A DNA stretch of 64,000 nucleotides from Planococcus ruber (GCF_022819085.1 NZ_JALHAG010000001.1:1385395-1449394), one strand, 5' to 3'. Counted from the first letter of the stretch, positions 1 to 8,364 are shown. Program-made: numbers and translations. The notes: generated by a model not told the origin, from the letters alone.

Positions 1-810
1 CGTTCTGAAGCAGATGCCAAAAGAGGTTTCGGCATCGGTTTTGTGCTTTATCTTGGAGGTGCCGCTTTGGTGGCGGTCCTGGGCGGCATCGTAGCGGATA
101 TGCCGTTATGGCAAACGCTTTTGTTTGTCCTATTCGCAGCATTTGCAGCGCTTGTCAGTGAAATCATCGTCGGAATTGCAGCAATGCATTCGGGCTGGTT
201 CCCTGCCTTTGCCGTGACTTTGATCGCTTTGCTGATCGGAATGATGTTAGGCTTCCCGCCAGTGGCTTTAGCATTGTTGACAGGATTTACAGCAGCAACA
301 GGTCCAGCATTTGCTGATTTAGGCTATGACTTCAAATCCGGTGTCATCATCCGTAAAGGCGCTGACATCGCCGCCGAGCTGCATGGCCGCCGCCAGCAAT
401 TGAAAAGTTCCCTGATCGGTTTTGCCGTCGCAGTGGCAATGGTCAGCATCTTTGCCCAATCATTTTTCGAGCAGGATCTTGTGCCGCCGGTCGACCGTGT
501 ATATGCGACAACTATTGAAGTGGGGTTGACGGGTGATGTCGGCATGCTATTGCTCCTATGGGCTATTCCAGGTGCCATCATTCAATTAATTGGTGGACCG
601 AAAAGGCAATTGGGAATCATGTTATCAACGGGTCTATTAATTGTCAATCCGATTGCCGGTTGGGCAGTAATAATCGGAATTCTTATCCGCATTACGATTT
701 TGAAAGTCAAAGGGCCGGAAGCGGAAAATGCCATGTATACAACAGCAGCAGGATTTATCGCCGGAGATGCTATTTACAGCTTCTTTACGTCGATTTGGAA
801 AGCAAGATAA
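1..810 (+). CDS. OPT/YSL-type oligopeptide transporter, C-terminal part (5' end outside window)
   Basis: The frame is open from base 1, so the visible 269 residues are the C-terminal part of a larger integral membrane protein; the GTG at 43 is only an internal codon. The sequence alternates long hydrophobic segments with short loops, about six or seven transmembrane helices. A loop reading DLGYDFKSG resembles the D-x-K-x-G loop of OPT family transporters, which import small peptides or metal chelates by proton symport. It ends 12 bases before the DUF917 gene, in one operon with DUF1177 and AroM genes, a grouping I recognise from other bacteria. The family call rests on that loop and the neighbours; another multispanning carrier cannot be excluded. 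Confidence 0.65.
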   Translation, partial: RSEADAKRGFGIGFVLYLGGAALVAVLGGIVADMPLWQTLLFVLFAAFAALVSEIIVGIAAMHSGWFPAFAVTLIALLIGMMLGFPPVALALLTGFTAATGPAFADLGYDFKSGVIIRKGADIAAELHGRRQQLKSSLIGFAVAVAMVSIFAQSFFEQDLVPPVDRVYATTIEVGLTGDVGMLLLLWAIPGAIIQLIGGPKRQLGIMLSTGLLIVNPIAGWAVIIGILIRITILKVKGPEAENAMYTTAAGFIAGDAIYSFFTSIWKAR

Positions 811-822
811 GGGGGAGAAGAA

Positions 823-1872
823 ATGTTAACCAAAATTTTAACGATTGAAGATGCAGTAAACGCGGTGTACGGAGGATGTATCCTTGGCGGTGGAGGTGGA
901 GGCTGGATCAAAGACGGCCTTGAAAAAGCGGAACTGATTTTTGAATCGGGCTCTCCACGCTTAGTATCAGTAGAAGAGCTGAATGATGATGATTTCATCG
1001 CGTGCGTTTCTCTTGTCGGTGCACCTTCCGCTAAAGAGCAGTTTGTGAGTGCTGAGCAAATGGTGGATACGGTGCTCCGTATGCAAAAGGAATTCCCTAA
1101 ACCATTAAAAGCCTTGATGACAAACGAAAATGGTGCGGCAACAACGATTAACGGATGGCTGCAAGCTGCCATGACTGGATTGCCTTTTCTGGATGCGCCA
1201 TGCAATGGGCGCGCTCATCCAACAGGTTCGATGGGATCGTTGAACTTATCGGAACTGGAAGGTTATGAATCGATCCAAACCTTTTCAGGTGGTGCCGGAG
1301 CGAAAAAAGTGGAAGGGGTCGTTACAGCTTCCCTTGATTTATCATCGAGTGCTATCCGCTCGCTATCCGTTCAAGCGGGGGGGATGGTTGGCGTATGTCG
1401 CAATCCGGTTGATGTTGCTTACATTAAAGAAAATGCCGCCATTGGCGGGATTACACAAGCTATTGAATTAGGAGCCGCATTCTTGGGAGCTCCTGAAGGG
1501 CCGGAGCGAATTGAAACGGCAGCTTCCTATTTGAAAGGACGCATCATCCATTCGGGCAAAGTAAGTAAATTTGAACTGAAAGCAATTAACGGCTTTGATG
1601 TCGGTTTTGTCCAAATTGACGATTTAGAACTGACCTTCTGGAATGAATATATGACCGTTGAAATGAATGGTGAACGCAGAGGGACTTTCCCGGATTTGAT
1701 CATGACGTTTAATGCGGATACGGGAATGCCGATCGTCAGTGCAGAAATTGAAGATAATATGAATATCGCTGTAATCTCAGTGCCTAAGGAAAATTTAAAG
1801 TTAAGCTCTACAATGTTCAACTTAAAATTATTGAAAGCAATCGAACCGATCGTCGAAAAGAAAATCATCTAA
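823..1872 (+). CDS. DUF917 family protein (S-methyl thiohydantoin desulfurase / hydantoinase-like)
   Basis: 349 residues, the normal size for DUF917 proteins, starting at ATG 823 after GGGGGAG. The N-terminus (residues 1-30) holds the family's glycine-rich GGCILGGGGGGW segment and the middle has a GRAHPTGSMG segment. Pfam now names the domain after S-methyl thiohydantoin desulfurase, and members often sit beside hydantoin or allantoin metabolism genes. No signal peptide, so cytosolic. It lies between the transporter and the DUF1177 gene with very short spacers, which implies one transcript and a role in processing the imported compound. The exact substrate cannot be read from the sequence. 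Confidence 0.8.
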   Translation: MLTKILTIEDAVNAVYGGCILGGGGGGWIKDGLEKAELIFESGSPRLVSVEELNDDDFIACVSLVGAPSAKEQFVSAEQMVDTVLRMQKEFPKPLKALMTNENGAATTINGWLQAAMTGLPFLDAPCNGRAHPTGSMGSLNLSELEGYESIQTFSGGAGAKKVEGVVTASLDLSSSAIRSLSVQAGGMVGVCRNPVDVAYIKENAAIGGITQAIELGAAFLGAPEGPERIETAASYLKGRIIHSGKVSKFELKAINGFDVGFVQIDDLELTFWNEYMTVEMNGERRGTFPDLIMTFNADTGMPIVSAEIEDNMNIAVISVPKENLKLSSTMFNLKLLKAIEPIVEKKII

Positions 1873-1885
1873 GGGAGTGGAGCTC

Positions 1886-2827
1886 ATGGCTTTAAAAGAC
1901 ACAATGGCCGTCTTGGAACTATTGGACGACTCAAAAGCAAGCGGAAAAAATGTAGTGGAATTATTCAAAGACTTCGAATTTGCCGAAGCAACATACCAGA
2001 CAGTCACAGGAGAAAAAGGGAACACAGACTTTGTGAAAATTCTTATTAAAGGAACGGAAGGTAAAGCGGATGGAGGAAATGCTCCTACTTTTGGAGTGGT
2101 CGGGAGATTAGGCGGGCTAGGTGCAAGGCCGGCACGAATCGGTTTTGTATCAGACGGCGATGGTGCAGTCGCCGCTGTAACCACTGCTTTGAAATTGGCG
2201 AAAATGTCTGTAAGAGGCGACCGGTTACCGGGAGATGTCTATATTACAACGCATATTTGTCCGGATGCGCCGACTCAGCCGCATGAACCTGTCGATTTCA
2301 TGGGATCTCCCGTAGATATCTTAAGCATGAACAAGTACGAAGTATTGCCTGAAATGGAAGCTGTGCTTTCCATAGATACGACAAAAGGCAATAAAGTCAT
2401 CAATCACCGGGGCATTGCCTTATCCCCGACTGTAAAATCGGGCTATATCCTGAAGTTCAATAATGAATTGCTGCGCATCATGGAAATGACAACCGGCGAA
2501 CTGCCTGTAACTTTTGCAGTGACGATGCAGGATATAACGCCATACGGTAATGATGTCTATCATATTAATAGCATCCTTCAGCCAGCTGTCGCAACCCAGG
2601 CCCCAGTGGTCGGCCTTGCCATAACGGCAAAATCAGCGGTTCCAGGGTCAGGGACAGGGGCAACGCATGAAGTGGATATTGCTCAGGCAGTCCGTTTTGC
2701 AATTGAAACGGCAAAAGAATTTACCCAAGGCCAGATTGATTTCTATGATAGGAATGAATTTAATCATCTTGAAAGCTTATACGGTTCTATGCGCCATCTC
2801 CAAACATACGGAGAAGCTGAATCATGA
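1886..2827 (+). CDS. DUF1177 domain protein
   Basis: 313 residues from ATG 1886, placed eight bases after AAGGGAG; a GTG at 1877 in frame would lie inside that ribosome binding site. The protein resembles DUF1177 proteins, which have a conserved THICPDAP segment (about residue 125) and a long alanine/glycine-rich second half. No transmembrane segment or signal peptide. Its function is unknown. Its 3' end overlaps the aroM-like gene by four bases (ATGA), a sign of translational coupling, so the two products are probably needed in matched amounts in the same pathway. Confidence 0.75.
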   Translation: MALKDTMAVLELLDDSKASGKNVVELFKDFEFAEATYQTVTGEKGNTDFVKILIKGTEGKADGGNAPTFGVVGRLGGLGARPARIGFVSDGDGAVAAVTTALKLAKMSVRGDRLPGDVYITTHICPDAPTQPHEPVDFMGSPVDILSMNKYEVLPEMEAVLSIDTTKGNKVINHRGIALSPTVKSGYILKFNNELLRIMEMTTGELPVTFAVTMQDITPYGNDVYHINSILQPAVATQAPVVGLAITAKSAVPGSGTGATHEVDIAQAVRFAIETAKEFTQGQIDFYDRNEFNHLESLYGSMRHLQTYGEAES

Positions 2828-3492
2828 CACGCTCAAAAGTTGGTGTTTTGACGATTGGACAGTCACCGCGTACTGATGTAACGCCTTCTATTCAGCGTAT
2901 TTTAGGTGAGGGAGTTGGCATCATCGAAGCAGGAGGATTGGACATTTTAAAGGACGATGAAATGCATTTGGTTTCCCCGGGAACTGTAGACACGATCTAT
3001 ATCTCTAAATTAAGAAACGGCGCATCGATTAAAATTGGGAAATCGAAACTGTTGCCTTTGCTGCAAGATGAACTGAGTCGATTAGAAGAGCAAACAGAGG
3101 TCACAATCATGCTGTGTACGGGCGATTTCCCGAGCCTTACAGCTGCTAAGCCGATTATTTATCCGGATAAAATTTTAAATGCGACCGTACAGTCTTTGAT
3201 GGACAATGGTACGCTTGGACTGATTATCCCGTTGGAAGAACAACGGGGAAGCTTGCTGGAAAAATGGCATCAACCTAATATAGAACTGAAAACTGAAGTG
3301 GCTTCGCCCTATGAGGAAAGCGACATACGTGGAGCAGCTCAAAAACTGAAAGAACAGGGCGTTTCCGTCATTGTCATGGATTGCATGGGCTACAACGAAT
3401 TTCATAAAGAAGAAGCGGTAAAAGGAAGCGGCTTGTCTGTCCTATTGCCGAGGACTTTAGTGGCTCGCATCGCTGCAGAATATTTAAGTTAG
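2824..3492 (+). CDS. AroM family protein (Asp/Glu/hydantoin racemase-like)
   Basis: 222 residues. The N-terminus VGVLTIGQSPRTDV is the typical opening of AroM proteins. Two conserved cysteines occur in MLCTGDFP (about residue 98) and VMDCMGYN (about residue 180). Their contexts and spacing resemble the paired catalytic cysteines of Asp/Glu and hydantoin racemases. The AroM name comes from its position next to E. coli aroL; no aromatic-pathway role is established. The start overlaps the stop of the DUF1177 gene (ATGA). With DUF917 next to it, a racemase-like step on a hydantoin or peptide-derived compound is a reasonable inference, not proof. A terminator follows at 3494. Confidence 0.75.
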   Translation: MTRSKVGVLTIGQSPRTDVTPSIQRILGEGVGIIEAGGLDILKDDEMHLVSPGTVDTIYISKLRNGASIKIGKSKLLPLLQDELSRLEEQTEVTIMLCTGDFPSLTAAKPIIYPDKILNATVQSLMDNGTLGLIIPLEEQRGSLLEKWHQPNIELKTEVASPYEESDIRGAAQKLKEQGVSVIVMDCMGYNEFHKEEAVKGSGLSVLLPRTLVARIAAEYLS

Positions 3493-3493
3493 T

Positions 3494-3518
3494 AGATCCG
3501 GCGTGCCGGATCTTTTTT
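3494..3518 (+). terminator. Intrinsic terminator inside the operon, after the aroM-like gene
   Basis: Perfect 9-bp arms AGATCCGGC (3494-3502) and GCCGGATCT (3505-3513) with a 2-base centre, which in RNA forces a somewhat larger loop, followed by five T. It lies between the aroM-like gene and the permease gene, whose ribosome binding site follows at once, so expression of the last two genes needs read-through or an unseen promoter. Confidence 0.8.
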
Positions 3519-3533
3519 GGTAGGAGGAGTTAG

Positions 3534-4394
3534 ATGCCAATAATCGCTTTGCTGAGTTTGAGTTTGTTGTGGGGTTCCACTTTCTATTTGACGAAGATGC
3601 TGCTGCCCGATTTCCATCCGGTATCAATTGTCTTTTTTAGATGTCTATTTGGCGGTCTTGCTTTGCTTCCTTTTTTCATATGGCAAAAAAGAAAAGATGA
3701 ATTTAAAAGAGTTCCCCTGCTGATTTTTATTTCCCTTATCAGTGCAGGTGTTCCATGGACTTTCATGAGTATCAGTATGGGTGGACTTGATACCACCGTG
3801 AGTTCTGTGTTGAATGCTACTGGACCGATTTTTGGGATTTTGCTGAGCAGCCTGATTTTTAAAGTAAAGGTGAGCAGGCAAGAAGTTTTAAGTGTATTGA
3901 TTGGCTTCGCCGGCATTGCCATTGCTTTTCTTATCGGTTCCGAAGAAGCAATCGATTTTCAAATGAGCAGTGCAATGCTCTTATTATTTTCGGTTAATAT
4001 GTATGCGCTATCAGCCGTTTTGGCAGGGAAATATTTAAAGGGATACTCTGTTGTCACCATTTCTTTTGTTGCGATGGCGGTTGGAACCGTTTTCACTAGT
4101 TTTTTTATGCTTTCAATAGACCCATCAAGCTATAAAGGCCTGTTCAATTCGACAAATTTAATGCTCTTTTTACTATTAGGGGTTTTCAATTCAGGTCTCG
4201 GCAATATTCTTTTTTATTATTTAGTCAAAAATGGCGGGGCGGTTTTCGCTCTGCTGATTACTTATTTGATGCCTTTCACTACGCTGATTTTAGGCGTATT
4301 CCTATTACATGAACCACTTGGCGGAGGAACGCTTATCGCATTGTTTTTTGTGCTGGGTGGACTATATCTTTCAAAAAGGGGCAAACGAACATGA
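3534..4394 (+). CDS. EamA/DMT family transporter
   Basis: 286 residues, about ten predicted membrane helices in two repeated halves, the standard plan of drug/metabolite transporters. The start PIIALLSLSLLWGSTFYLTK has the family's WGS motif near the first helix; the second half has a glycine-rich FNSGLGNILFYYLVKNGG segment and ends with a short cationic tail SKRGKRT. ATG 3534 follows GGAGGAG. Members export or import amino acids, nucleotides and other metabolites; the substrate here is unknown. The stop overlaps the next start (ATGA), coupling it to the aminopeptidase-like gene. It could export a product of the upstream pathway. Confidence 0.85.
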   Translation: MPIIALLSLSLLWGSTFYLTKMLLPDFHPVSIVFFRCLFGGLALLPFFIWQKRKDEFKRVPLLIFISLISAGVPWTFMSISMGGLDTTVSSVLNATGPIFGILLSSLIFKVKVSRQEVLSVLIGFAGIAIAFLIGSEEAIDFQMSSAMLLLFSVNMYALSAVLAGKYLKGYSVVTISFVAMAVGTVFTSFFMLSIDPSSYKGLFNSTNLMLFLLLGVFNSGLGNILFYYLVKNGGAVFALLITYLMPFTTLILGVFLLHEPLGGGTLIALFFVLGGLYLSKRGKRT

Positions 4395-5302
4395 CGGATT
4401 TTAATGCGACAGTTAAAAAGTTGATGAACGGTAATTTTTCATTGGACAAGAAAAGCTCGATATTGGTGCTGGCTGACCAAAGTACGATGTCTCTAGGCAT
4501 TAAATTTGCCGAGGCGTTGAAAAAAGATGAATGGAAAATCGAAATTCATATTATGGAAGATCGAATGAAATCGGGTGAAGAACCTCCAGAGGAAACGGCA
4601 AATCTCATGTTGAATTTTGATGCGGTATTTTGTCTGACCAAACATTCCTTAACGCATACAGTCGCCAGAAAAACAGCAAATGCAAAAGGCATCAGCGTCA
4701 TCACGATGCCAGGCATAACGGAAGATATGTTTTTAAACGGGGCGATGAGTGCCGATTACAGCAAGGTGGAAAAAGAGACGATAGAGATGACGGAAAAATT
4801 AACAAAAGCTAGATCTTTATCTATCCAGACGGGCAACGGACTGAGGCTGAAAATTGAAATGGACGGCCGCGATGGGGTGCCGAGTACCGGCGTTTTTAAA
4901 GAAAAAGGCGCTTCCGGCAACCTTCCTTCTGGGGAGGCATATATTGCACCAGTAGAAGGGAAGTCGGAGGGGGAAATTGAAATCAATGGCTCTATAGCTG
5001 GAATAGGCTTGGTGCAGGAACCTATCATACTGACCATTGACAAAGGGCGTCTGATAAAAGCGACCGGTGAACAAGGAGGAAAGTTGCTGGAACTGCTGGG
5101 AGATGGCGATGGCCGTCTTCTTTGTGAACTTGGCATCGGAACGAATCATGCCGCCCGTGTCATTGGAAATATCCTCGAAGATGAAAAAGCCTATAATACG
5201 ATTCATGTCGCATTCGGCTCCAACCACACGTTTGGCGGAGTGATCAAAACAAACGTCCATATTGATTGTGTGACACGAAATCCTAAACTGGATTGGGAAT
5301 AA
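4391..5302 (+). CDS. M29-like aminopeptidase (leucyl aminopeptidase/AmpT-type, COG2309)
   Basis: 303 residues, shorter than the roughly 400-residue classical M29 enzymes and similar to the shorter COG2309 members. The C-terminal half has features expected of the metal-binding core: CELGIGTN (about residue 247) and HVAFGSNHTFGG (about residue 275), with glutamate and histidine candidates for a two-metal site. No signal peptide, so cytosolic. It is translationally coupled to the EamA transporter and ends the operon. With an oligopeptide-type transporter at the operon start, a role in trimming imported peptides or derivatives fits. Activity is inferred from family membership only. Confidence 0.7.
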   Translation: MTDFNATVKKLMNGNFSLDKKSSILVLADQSTMSLGIKFAEALKKDEWKIEIHIMEDRMKSGEEPPEETANLMLNFDAVFCLTKHSLTHTVARKTANAKGISVITMPGITEDMFLNGAMSADYSKVEKETIEMTEKLTKARSLSIQTGNGLRLKIEMDGRDGVPSTGVFKEKGASGNLPSGEAYIAPVEGKSEGEIEINGSIAGIGLVQEPIILTIDKGRLIKATGEQGGKLLELLGDGDGRLLCELGIGTNHAARVIGNILEDEKAYNTIHVAFGSNHTFGGVIKTNVHIDCVTRNPKLDWE

Positions 5303-5327
5303 GAATATTGCTTCAATAATCAAAGAG

Positions 5328-5376
5328 AAACCCATGACTCTGCCCTAAAGTTAAGCAGTCAGAGTCATGGGTTTTT
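5328..5376 (+). terminator. Intrinsic terminator ending the OPT-DUF917 operon
   Basis: Arms of about 14 bp, AAACCCATGACTCTG (5328-5342) and CAGAGTCATGGGTTT (from 5360), loop of 17 bases, then a T run to 5376. Confidence 0.85.
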
Positions 5377-5560
5377 CCGGTTTAGGTTAGCGATTGCACA
5401 AGTTCTTTTGATAGTTTACTTTCATTCCATTTCTTAAAAATACTAAGAAAAAATTCTGTGATGGATGTTTTCTGAATTTTTAATAAATATTATAGATTTT
5501 ACTAACTTTCGCTTGTAGAATGGAACTAACAACCAATCGATCCAGTAAAGGAGTGGCGCT

Positions 5561-6622
5561 ATGAAAAAGCTCTTGTCTCTCGTCATCGTTTTGCTTTCTT
5601 TATTCCTGGCTTTGCCTGCAGCGGCAGCGGCTCCCGACTTGCCGAAATCGCATGCATTCTATGACGAAATGACGTATTTAATGGAAAAAGGCGTCGTCAG
5701 CGGTTATTTGGACGGCACCATGAAACCGGATACGGAAGTGACGCGGGCGCAGGCGGCAGTCATGATCGGCCGCTTGAAAGGCTTTAGCGGTGCGAAGCAG
5801 GCGACACCGTTCAACGATGTGCCGAGCGCCCATTATGCGAGCGGCTATATTGCAGAAGCGGCAAAAGCGGGCTATTTGAAAGGCTACGGGGACGGAACGT
5901 TCCGTCCGAACGCGCCCATTATCCGCGGAGACATGGCCATGATCGTCGAGCAGGTCTTTGATCTGACGTTCACGTTCAATTCTTCTTTCAAAGACGTCGG
6001 GCCGAATGCGGCCTATTCCGAAGCGATCCGCAAGATCCTGGCCGCCAACATTACGATCGGCTATCCGGACAATACCTTCCGTCCGCGCCAAGCGGTCACG
6101 CGAGGCCAATTTTCTGCGTTTCTCGCACGGGCACTTGAACCGAAATTTAAAAACGATGCGGCGATTCCCGATTCCTATATGAAAGACAAAACGAAAACCT
6201 ATACGTACCAAATGTCTGACGGCACGACCGCGGTCCATCGTTTTCAGAATGTGCCGAACCGCGACGGCCTCGTTTACGGGTTTATGTGGACAGCACAGAT
6301 CGACGGTGGTTCCTACGAATACCTGGAGCTCGAAAACTACAACATCTTTGCATTCGGCTATCCGTATTCCGAATACGACGTTGCCCTCGCTTATCCGGTT
6401 CGCGTCGGCAAAACTTTTGATACTGGACTCGGCGATGAAATCATTAAAAACACCATTACCGGAGTGAATAAAACCGTTGTCACCAAGTACAAAACTTTCA
6501 CGAACGCAACAGAAGTGATGACGCAAAATGGCCTGAGATACTATATGGTCGAAGGCTATGCGACCGTCAAGTCGATCAACGCACAAGGCCGAGTGGAATT
6601 GGAGCTCGTGAATGTGCGGTAA
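5561..6622 (+). CDS. SLH-domain cell-surface protein
   Basis: 353 residues. Residues 1-24 form a Sec signal peptide (lysines, leucine-rich core, AAAAA cleavage region). Three S-layer homology domains follow, at about 28-80, 88-140 and 145-200, each with a GYxDGTxxP / ITRGQ-type pattern (GYLDGTMKPDTEVTRAQ, GYGDGTFRPNAPIIRGD, GYPDNTFRPRQAVTRGQ). These bind pyruvylated secondary wall polymer and hold the protein on the cell wall. The rest, about 150 residues rich in Tyr and Thr, matches no domain I recognise. Single gene with its own terminator. ATG 5561 follows AAAGGAG. Confidence 0.9.
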   Translation: MKKLLSLVIVLLSLFLALPAAAAAPDLPKSHAFYDEMTYLMEKGVVSGYLDGTMKPDTEVTRAQAAVMIGRLKGFSGAKQATPFNDVPSAHYASGYIAEAAKAGYLKGYGDGTFRPNAPIIRGDMAMIVEQVFDLTFTFNSSFKDVGPNAAYSEAIRKILAANITIGYPDNTFRPRQAVTRGQFSAFLARALEPKFKNDAAIPDSYMKDKTKTYTYQMSDGTTAVHRFQNVPNRDGLVYGFMWTAQIDGGSYEYLELENYNIFAFGYPYSEYDVALAYPVRVGKTFDTGLGDEIIKNTITGVNKTVVTKYKTFTNATEVMTQNGLRYYMVEGYATVKSINAQGRVELELVNVR

Positions 6623-6636
6623 GGGTTTATAGATGC

Positions 6637-6679
6637 AAAAGAGTCCAGCTTCGGCAGTTGCGCGGAGCTGGACTCTTTT
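6637..6679 (+). terminator. Intrinsic terminator of the SLH gene
   Basis: Perfect 14-bp arms AAAAGAGTCCAGCT (6637-6650) and AGCTGGACTCTTTT (6666-6679), 15-base loop. It excludes the upstream in-frame ATG at 6633 as the start of the next gene. Confidence 0.85.
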
Positions 6680-6707
6680 GTATGGTGAATATACAGGAGG
6701 TGAGGAG

Positions 6708-7085
6708 ATGTTCGGAAAGAATAATTTGGTGCTTGTGTTGGAAGATTACGATTTGTCGTTCAGTGTACGGCTCATGGACCGGGACGGGCTTGTCTACAGC
6801 GATAACCGTTTCATGGAGAAGCCGTCGCTGTCAAAAATCCGTTCATTGGTCAGCGCACTCACACAGATTTTCGGCAACTTCAACCGCGTCACCTACAGCA
6901 AGAACTTCCAAAAGGTCTGGGACCACGAAGCGAGGCCTGATGCTTTCGGCAAATTTCTGGCCGAAATGTTCACATCGCATGAAGCGGCTGATCCAAAATA
7001 TTCGACGTGGGAACATTTCAGCGAATTCCTGACCGAGCAGAAGCGGGAAGCGAAGAACAAGCGGCTTGGGGATTTGCCTTTTTGA
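6708..7085 (+). CDS. Hypothetical protein, 125 residues
   Basis: Start ATG 6708 follows a long AGGAGGTGAGGAG ribosome binding site; the upstream in-frame ATG at 6633 would lie in the SLH terminator. The product is soluble, with a beta-rich N-terminus (NLVLVLEDYDLSFSVRLMDRDG) and a helical, charged C-terminus ending in GDLPF. I do not recognise the family. No signal peptide or membrane segment. It sits between two terminators and converges on the SDR gene, so it is probably expressed alone. The good ribosome binding site and codon pattern support a real gene. Confidence 0.65.
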   Translation: MFGKNNLVLVLEDYDLSFSVRLMDRDGLVYSDNRFMEKPSLSKIRSLVSALTQIFGNFNRVTYSKNFQKVWDHEARPDAFGKFLAEMFTSHEAADPKYSTWEHFSEFLTEQKREAKNKRLGDLPF

Positions 7086-7097
7086 ACAATTCAAATG

Positions 7098-7134
7098 AAA
7101 AAAGCAGCCAGCATCATGGATTCGCTGGCTGCTT
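7098..7134 (-). terminator. Intrinsic terminator for the SDR gene (minus strand)
   Basis: Arms AAGCAGCCAGC (7102-7112) and GCTGGCTGCTT (7124-7134). The run of A at 7098-7103 gives a U-tract on the minus strand, so it serves the leftward SDR gene. Confidence 0.75.
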
Positions 7135-7160
7135 GAACAGTTTGTTTCGTTCATTCGTTT

Positions 7161-7910
7161 TTACAGCGCAGCCATCCCGCCGTCAATGCGGTACTGCGAG
7201 CCGGTGATAAATGTGCTTTCGTCTGATGCCAGGAAGACAACCAGGCTTGCAATATCGCTGGACTCGCCGTAGCGGCCAAGCGGAATGCTTTTCGCCATCG
7301 TCGCTTCGTCTGCGCCAAGTCCGGTTTCAAGCGACCGCATCATCCGGGTGTTGACTGGAGAAGGGTGGATCGAATTGACCCGGATGCCGTGCGGTGCGCT
7401 TTCGACAGCGGCCGCTTTCGTCAGTCCGACCACGGCATGCTTCGATGTGATGTACGGCGAAACGTTTGGCGAGCCGCCAAGTCCCGCGACCGAGGATGTA
7501 TTGATGATGCTGCCGGATTTTTGTGCCGTCATGATCGGCAGGATGTGTTTCAAACCGAGAAATACGCCGCGAACGTTTACTGAAATGACTTGGTCAAAAT
7601 CTTCTACTTTCTGTTCGGTAATCGGTGCGACTTTTCCTTCGATGCCGGCATTGTTAAAGAAGATATCGATTTTATTGAACGATTCGAGCGCTTTTGCGAC
7701 ATAGTTTTTCACGTCTTCTTCTTTCGAAACATCGGCTTGGACCGTTAAGACATTTTCGCCTAATTCACTTTTCGCGTCCGCTAAAGCGTCTTCAAAAAGA
7801 TCGACCAATACAACAGAAGCCCCTTCGTCTAAAAAGCGCTTGGCTGTCACTTTGCCGATGCCGCCAGCCCCCCCGGTAATCACTGCTACTTTATTCTCCA
7901 ATCTTCCCAT
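7161..7910 (-). CDS. Short-chain dehydrogenase/reductase (SDR) family oxidoreductase
   Basis: 249 residues, classical SDR size. The N-terminal Rossmann motif TGGAGGIG (about 11-18) binds the dinucleotide; NNAG lies at about 89, a catalytic serine in NTSS (about 140) and the YxxxK pair in SPYITSK (about 154-158); the C-terminus IDGGMAAL is typical of glucose-1-dehydrogenase/3-oxoacyl-reductase-like members. An acidic VDLF after the second strand suggests NAD rather than NADP preference. The substrate is unknown. ATG 7910 is preceded by GGAGGGATGATCC on the minus strand. Monocistronic, with its own terminator. Confidence 0.88.
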   Translation of the reverse strand: MGRLENKVAVITGGAGGIGKVTAKRFLDEGASVVLVDLFEDALADAKSELGENVLTVQADVSKEEDVKNYVAKALESFNKIDIFFNNAGIEGKVAPITEQKVEDFDQVISVNVRGVFLGLKHILPIMTAQKSGSIINTSSVAGLGGSPNVSPYITSKHAVVGLTKAAAVESAPHGIRVNSIHPSPVNTRMMRSLETGLGADEATMAKSIPLGRYGESSDIASLVVFLASDESTFITGSQYRIDGGMAAL

Positions 7911-8014
7911 GGATCATCCCTCCTCTGATTTGTCGGAATTCATAAAAAATATGTACTCCGTCTTTCATTCTATCCCTTTCATTTATTTATTCAAATGGAA
8001 AGCCTGCGGGATGC

Positions 8015-8039
8015 GTTTTCAACTTGCCAGCCCGGGTAA
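8015..8039 (+). promoter_or_regulatory. Candidate sigma-B promoter
   Basis: GTTTTC (8015-8020), a 13-base spacer and GGGTAA (8034-8039) resemble the general-stress pattern GTTTAA-N12-15-GGGTAT. It is 31 bases upstream of the small-protein start. Pattern match only. Confidence 0.4.
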
Positions 8040-8070
8040 ATAAATAAAAACGTGCGAGGAGGAATCCAAT

Positions 8071-8280
8071 ATGGCTGAACACGGAGAATCAGGCATCGAC
8101 AAATTTGCGAAGAAGGCGAAGCAAATGGTTCGGGGCGATAAAGATCCGGATGCGTTGACGGATAAAAATTTCCAGAATGCACCGGATGAAGGGTCGGAAG
8201 ACGTGCCGACAGAAGACAAGATCATTGAAGACCACCGGACCGGGGAAAAGACTTTTGTGAAGAATGAAACAAAGCGATAG
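8071..8280 (+). CDS. Small, highly charged hydrophilic protein, 69 residues
   Basis: ATG 8071 follows GAGGAGGAATCC. The protein is almost entirely charged and polar, with a lysine-rich first third (DKFAKKAKQMVRGDK) and an acidic middle (DEGSEDVPTEDK), and is probably disordered. No family recognised. It stands alone between the divergent SDR gene and a strong terminator. A sigma-B-like promoter lies just upstream. Together with the hydrophilin-like composition this suggests a stress-induced protein, which is inference. Confidence 0.7.
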   Translation: MAEHGESGIDKFAKKAKQMVRGDKDPDALTDKNFQNAPDEGSEDVPTEDKIIEDHRTGEKTFVKNETKR

Positions 8281-8302
8281 GCTCTCCACAATAATAATTG
8301 AG

Positions 8303-8335
8303 AAGCATGAACCGATGGAGGTTCATGCTTTTTTT
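8303..8335 (+). terminator. Intrinsic terminator of the small-protein gene
   Basis: 11-bp arms AAGCATGAACC (8303-8313) and GGTTCATGCTT (8320-8330), 6-base loop, then T run. Confidence 0.85.
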
Positions 8336-8364
8336 AGTGCAAAAACCGCTATCAAAAGATGTGC

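Noticed and set aside
5678..6586. 302-codon open frame antisense to the SLH gene
   Set aside because: It lies fully inside a gene with signal peptide and three SLH domains; the protein is Arg/His-rich with no recognisable motif and no ribosome binding site. It is a codon-bias shadow.
6633..6707. Upstream extension of the 125-residue hypothetical protein
   Set aside because: The extension is encoded by the SLH terminator hairpin; a strong ribosome binding site precedes ATG 6708.
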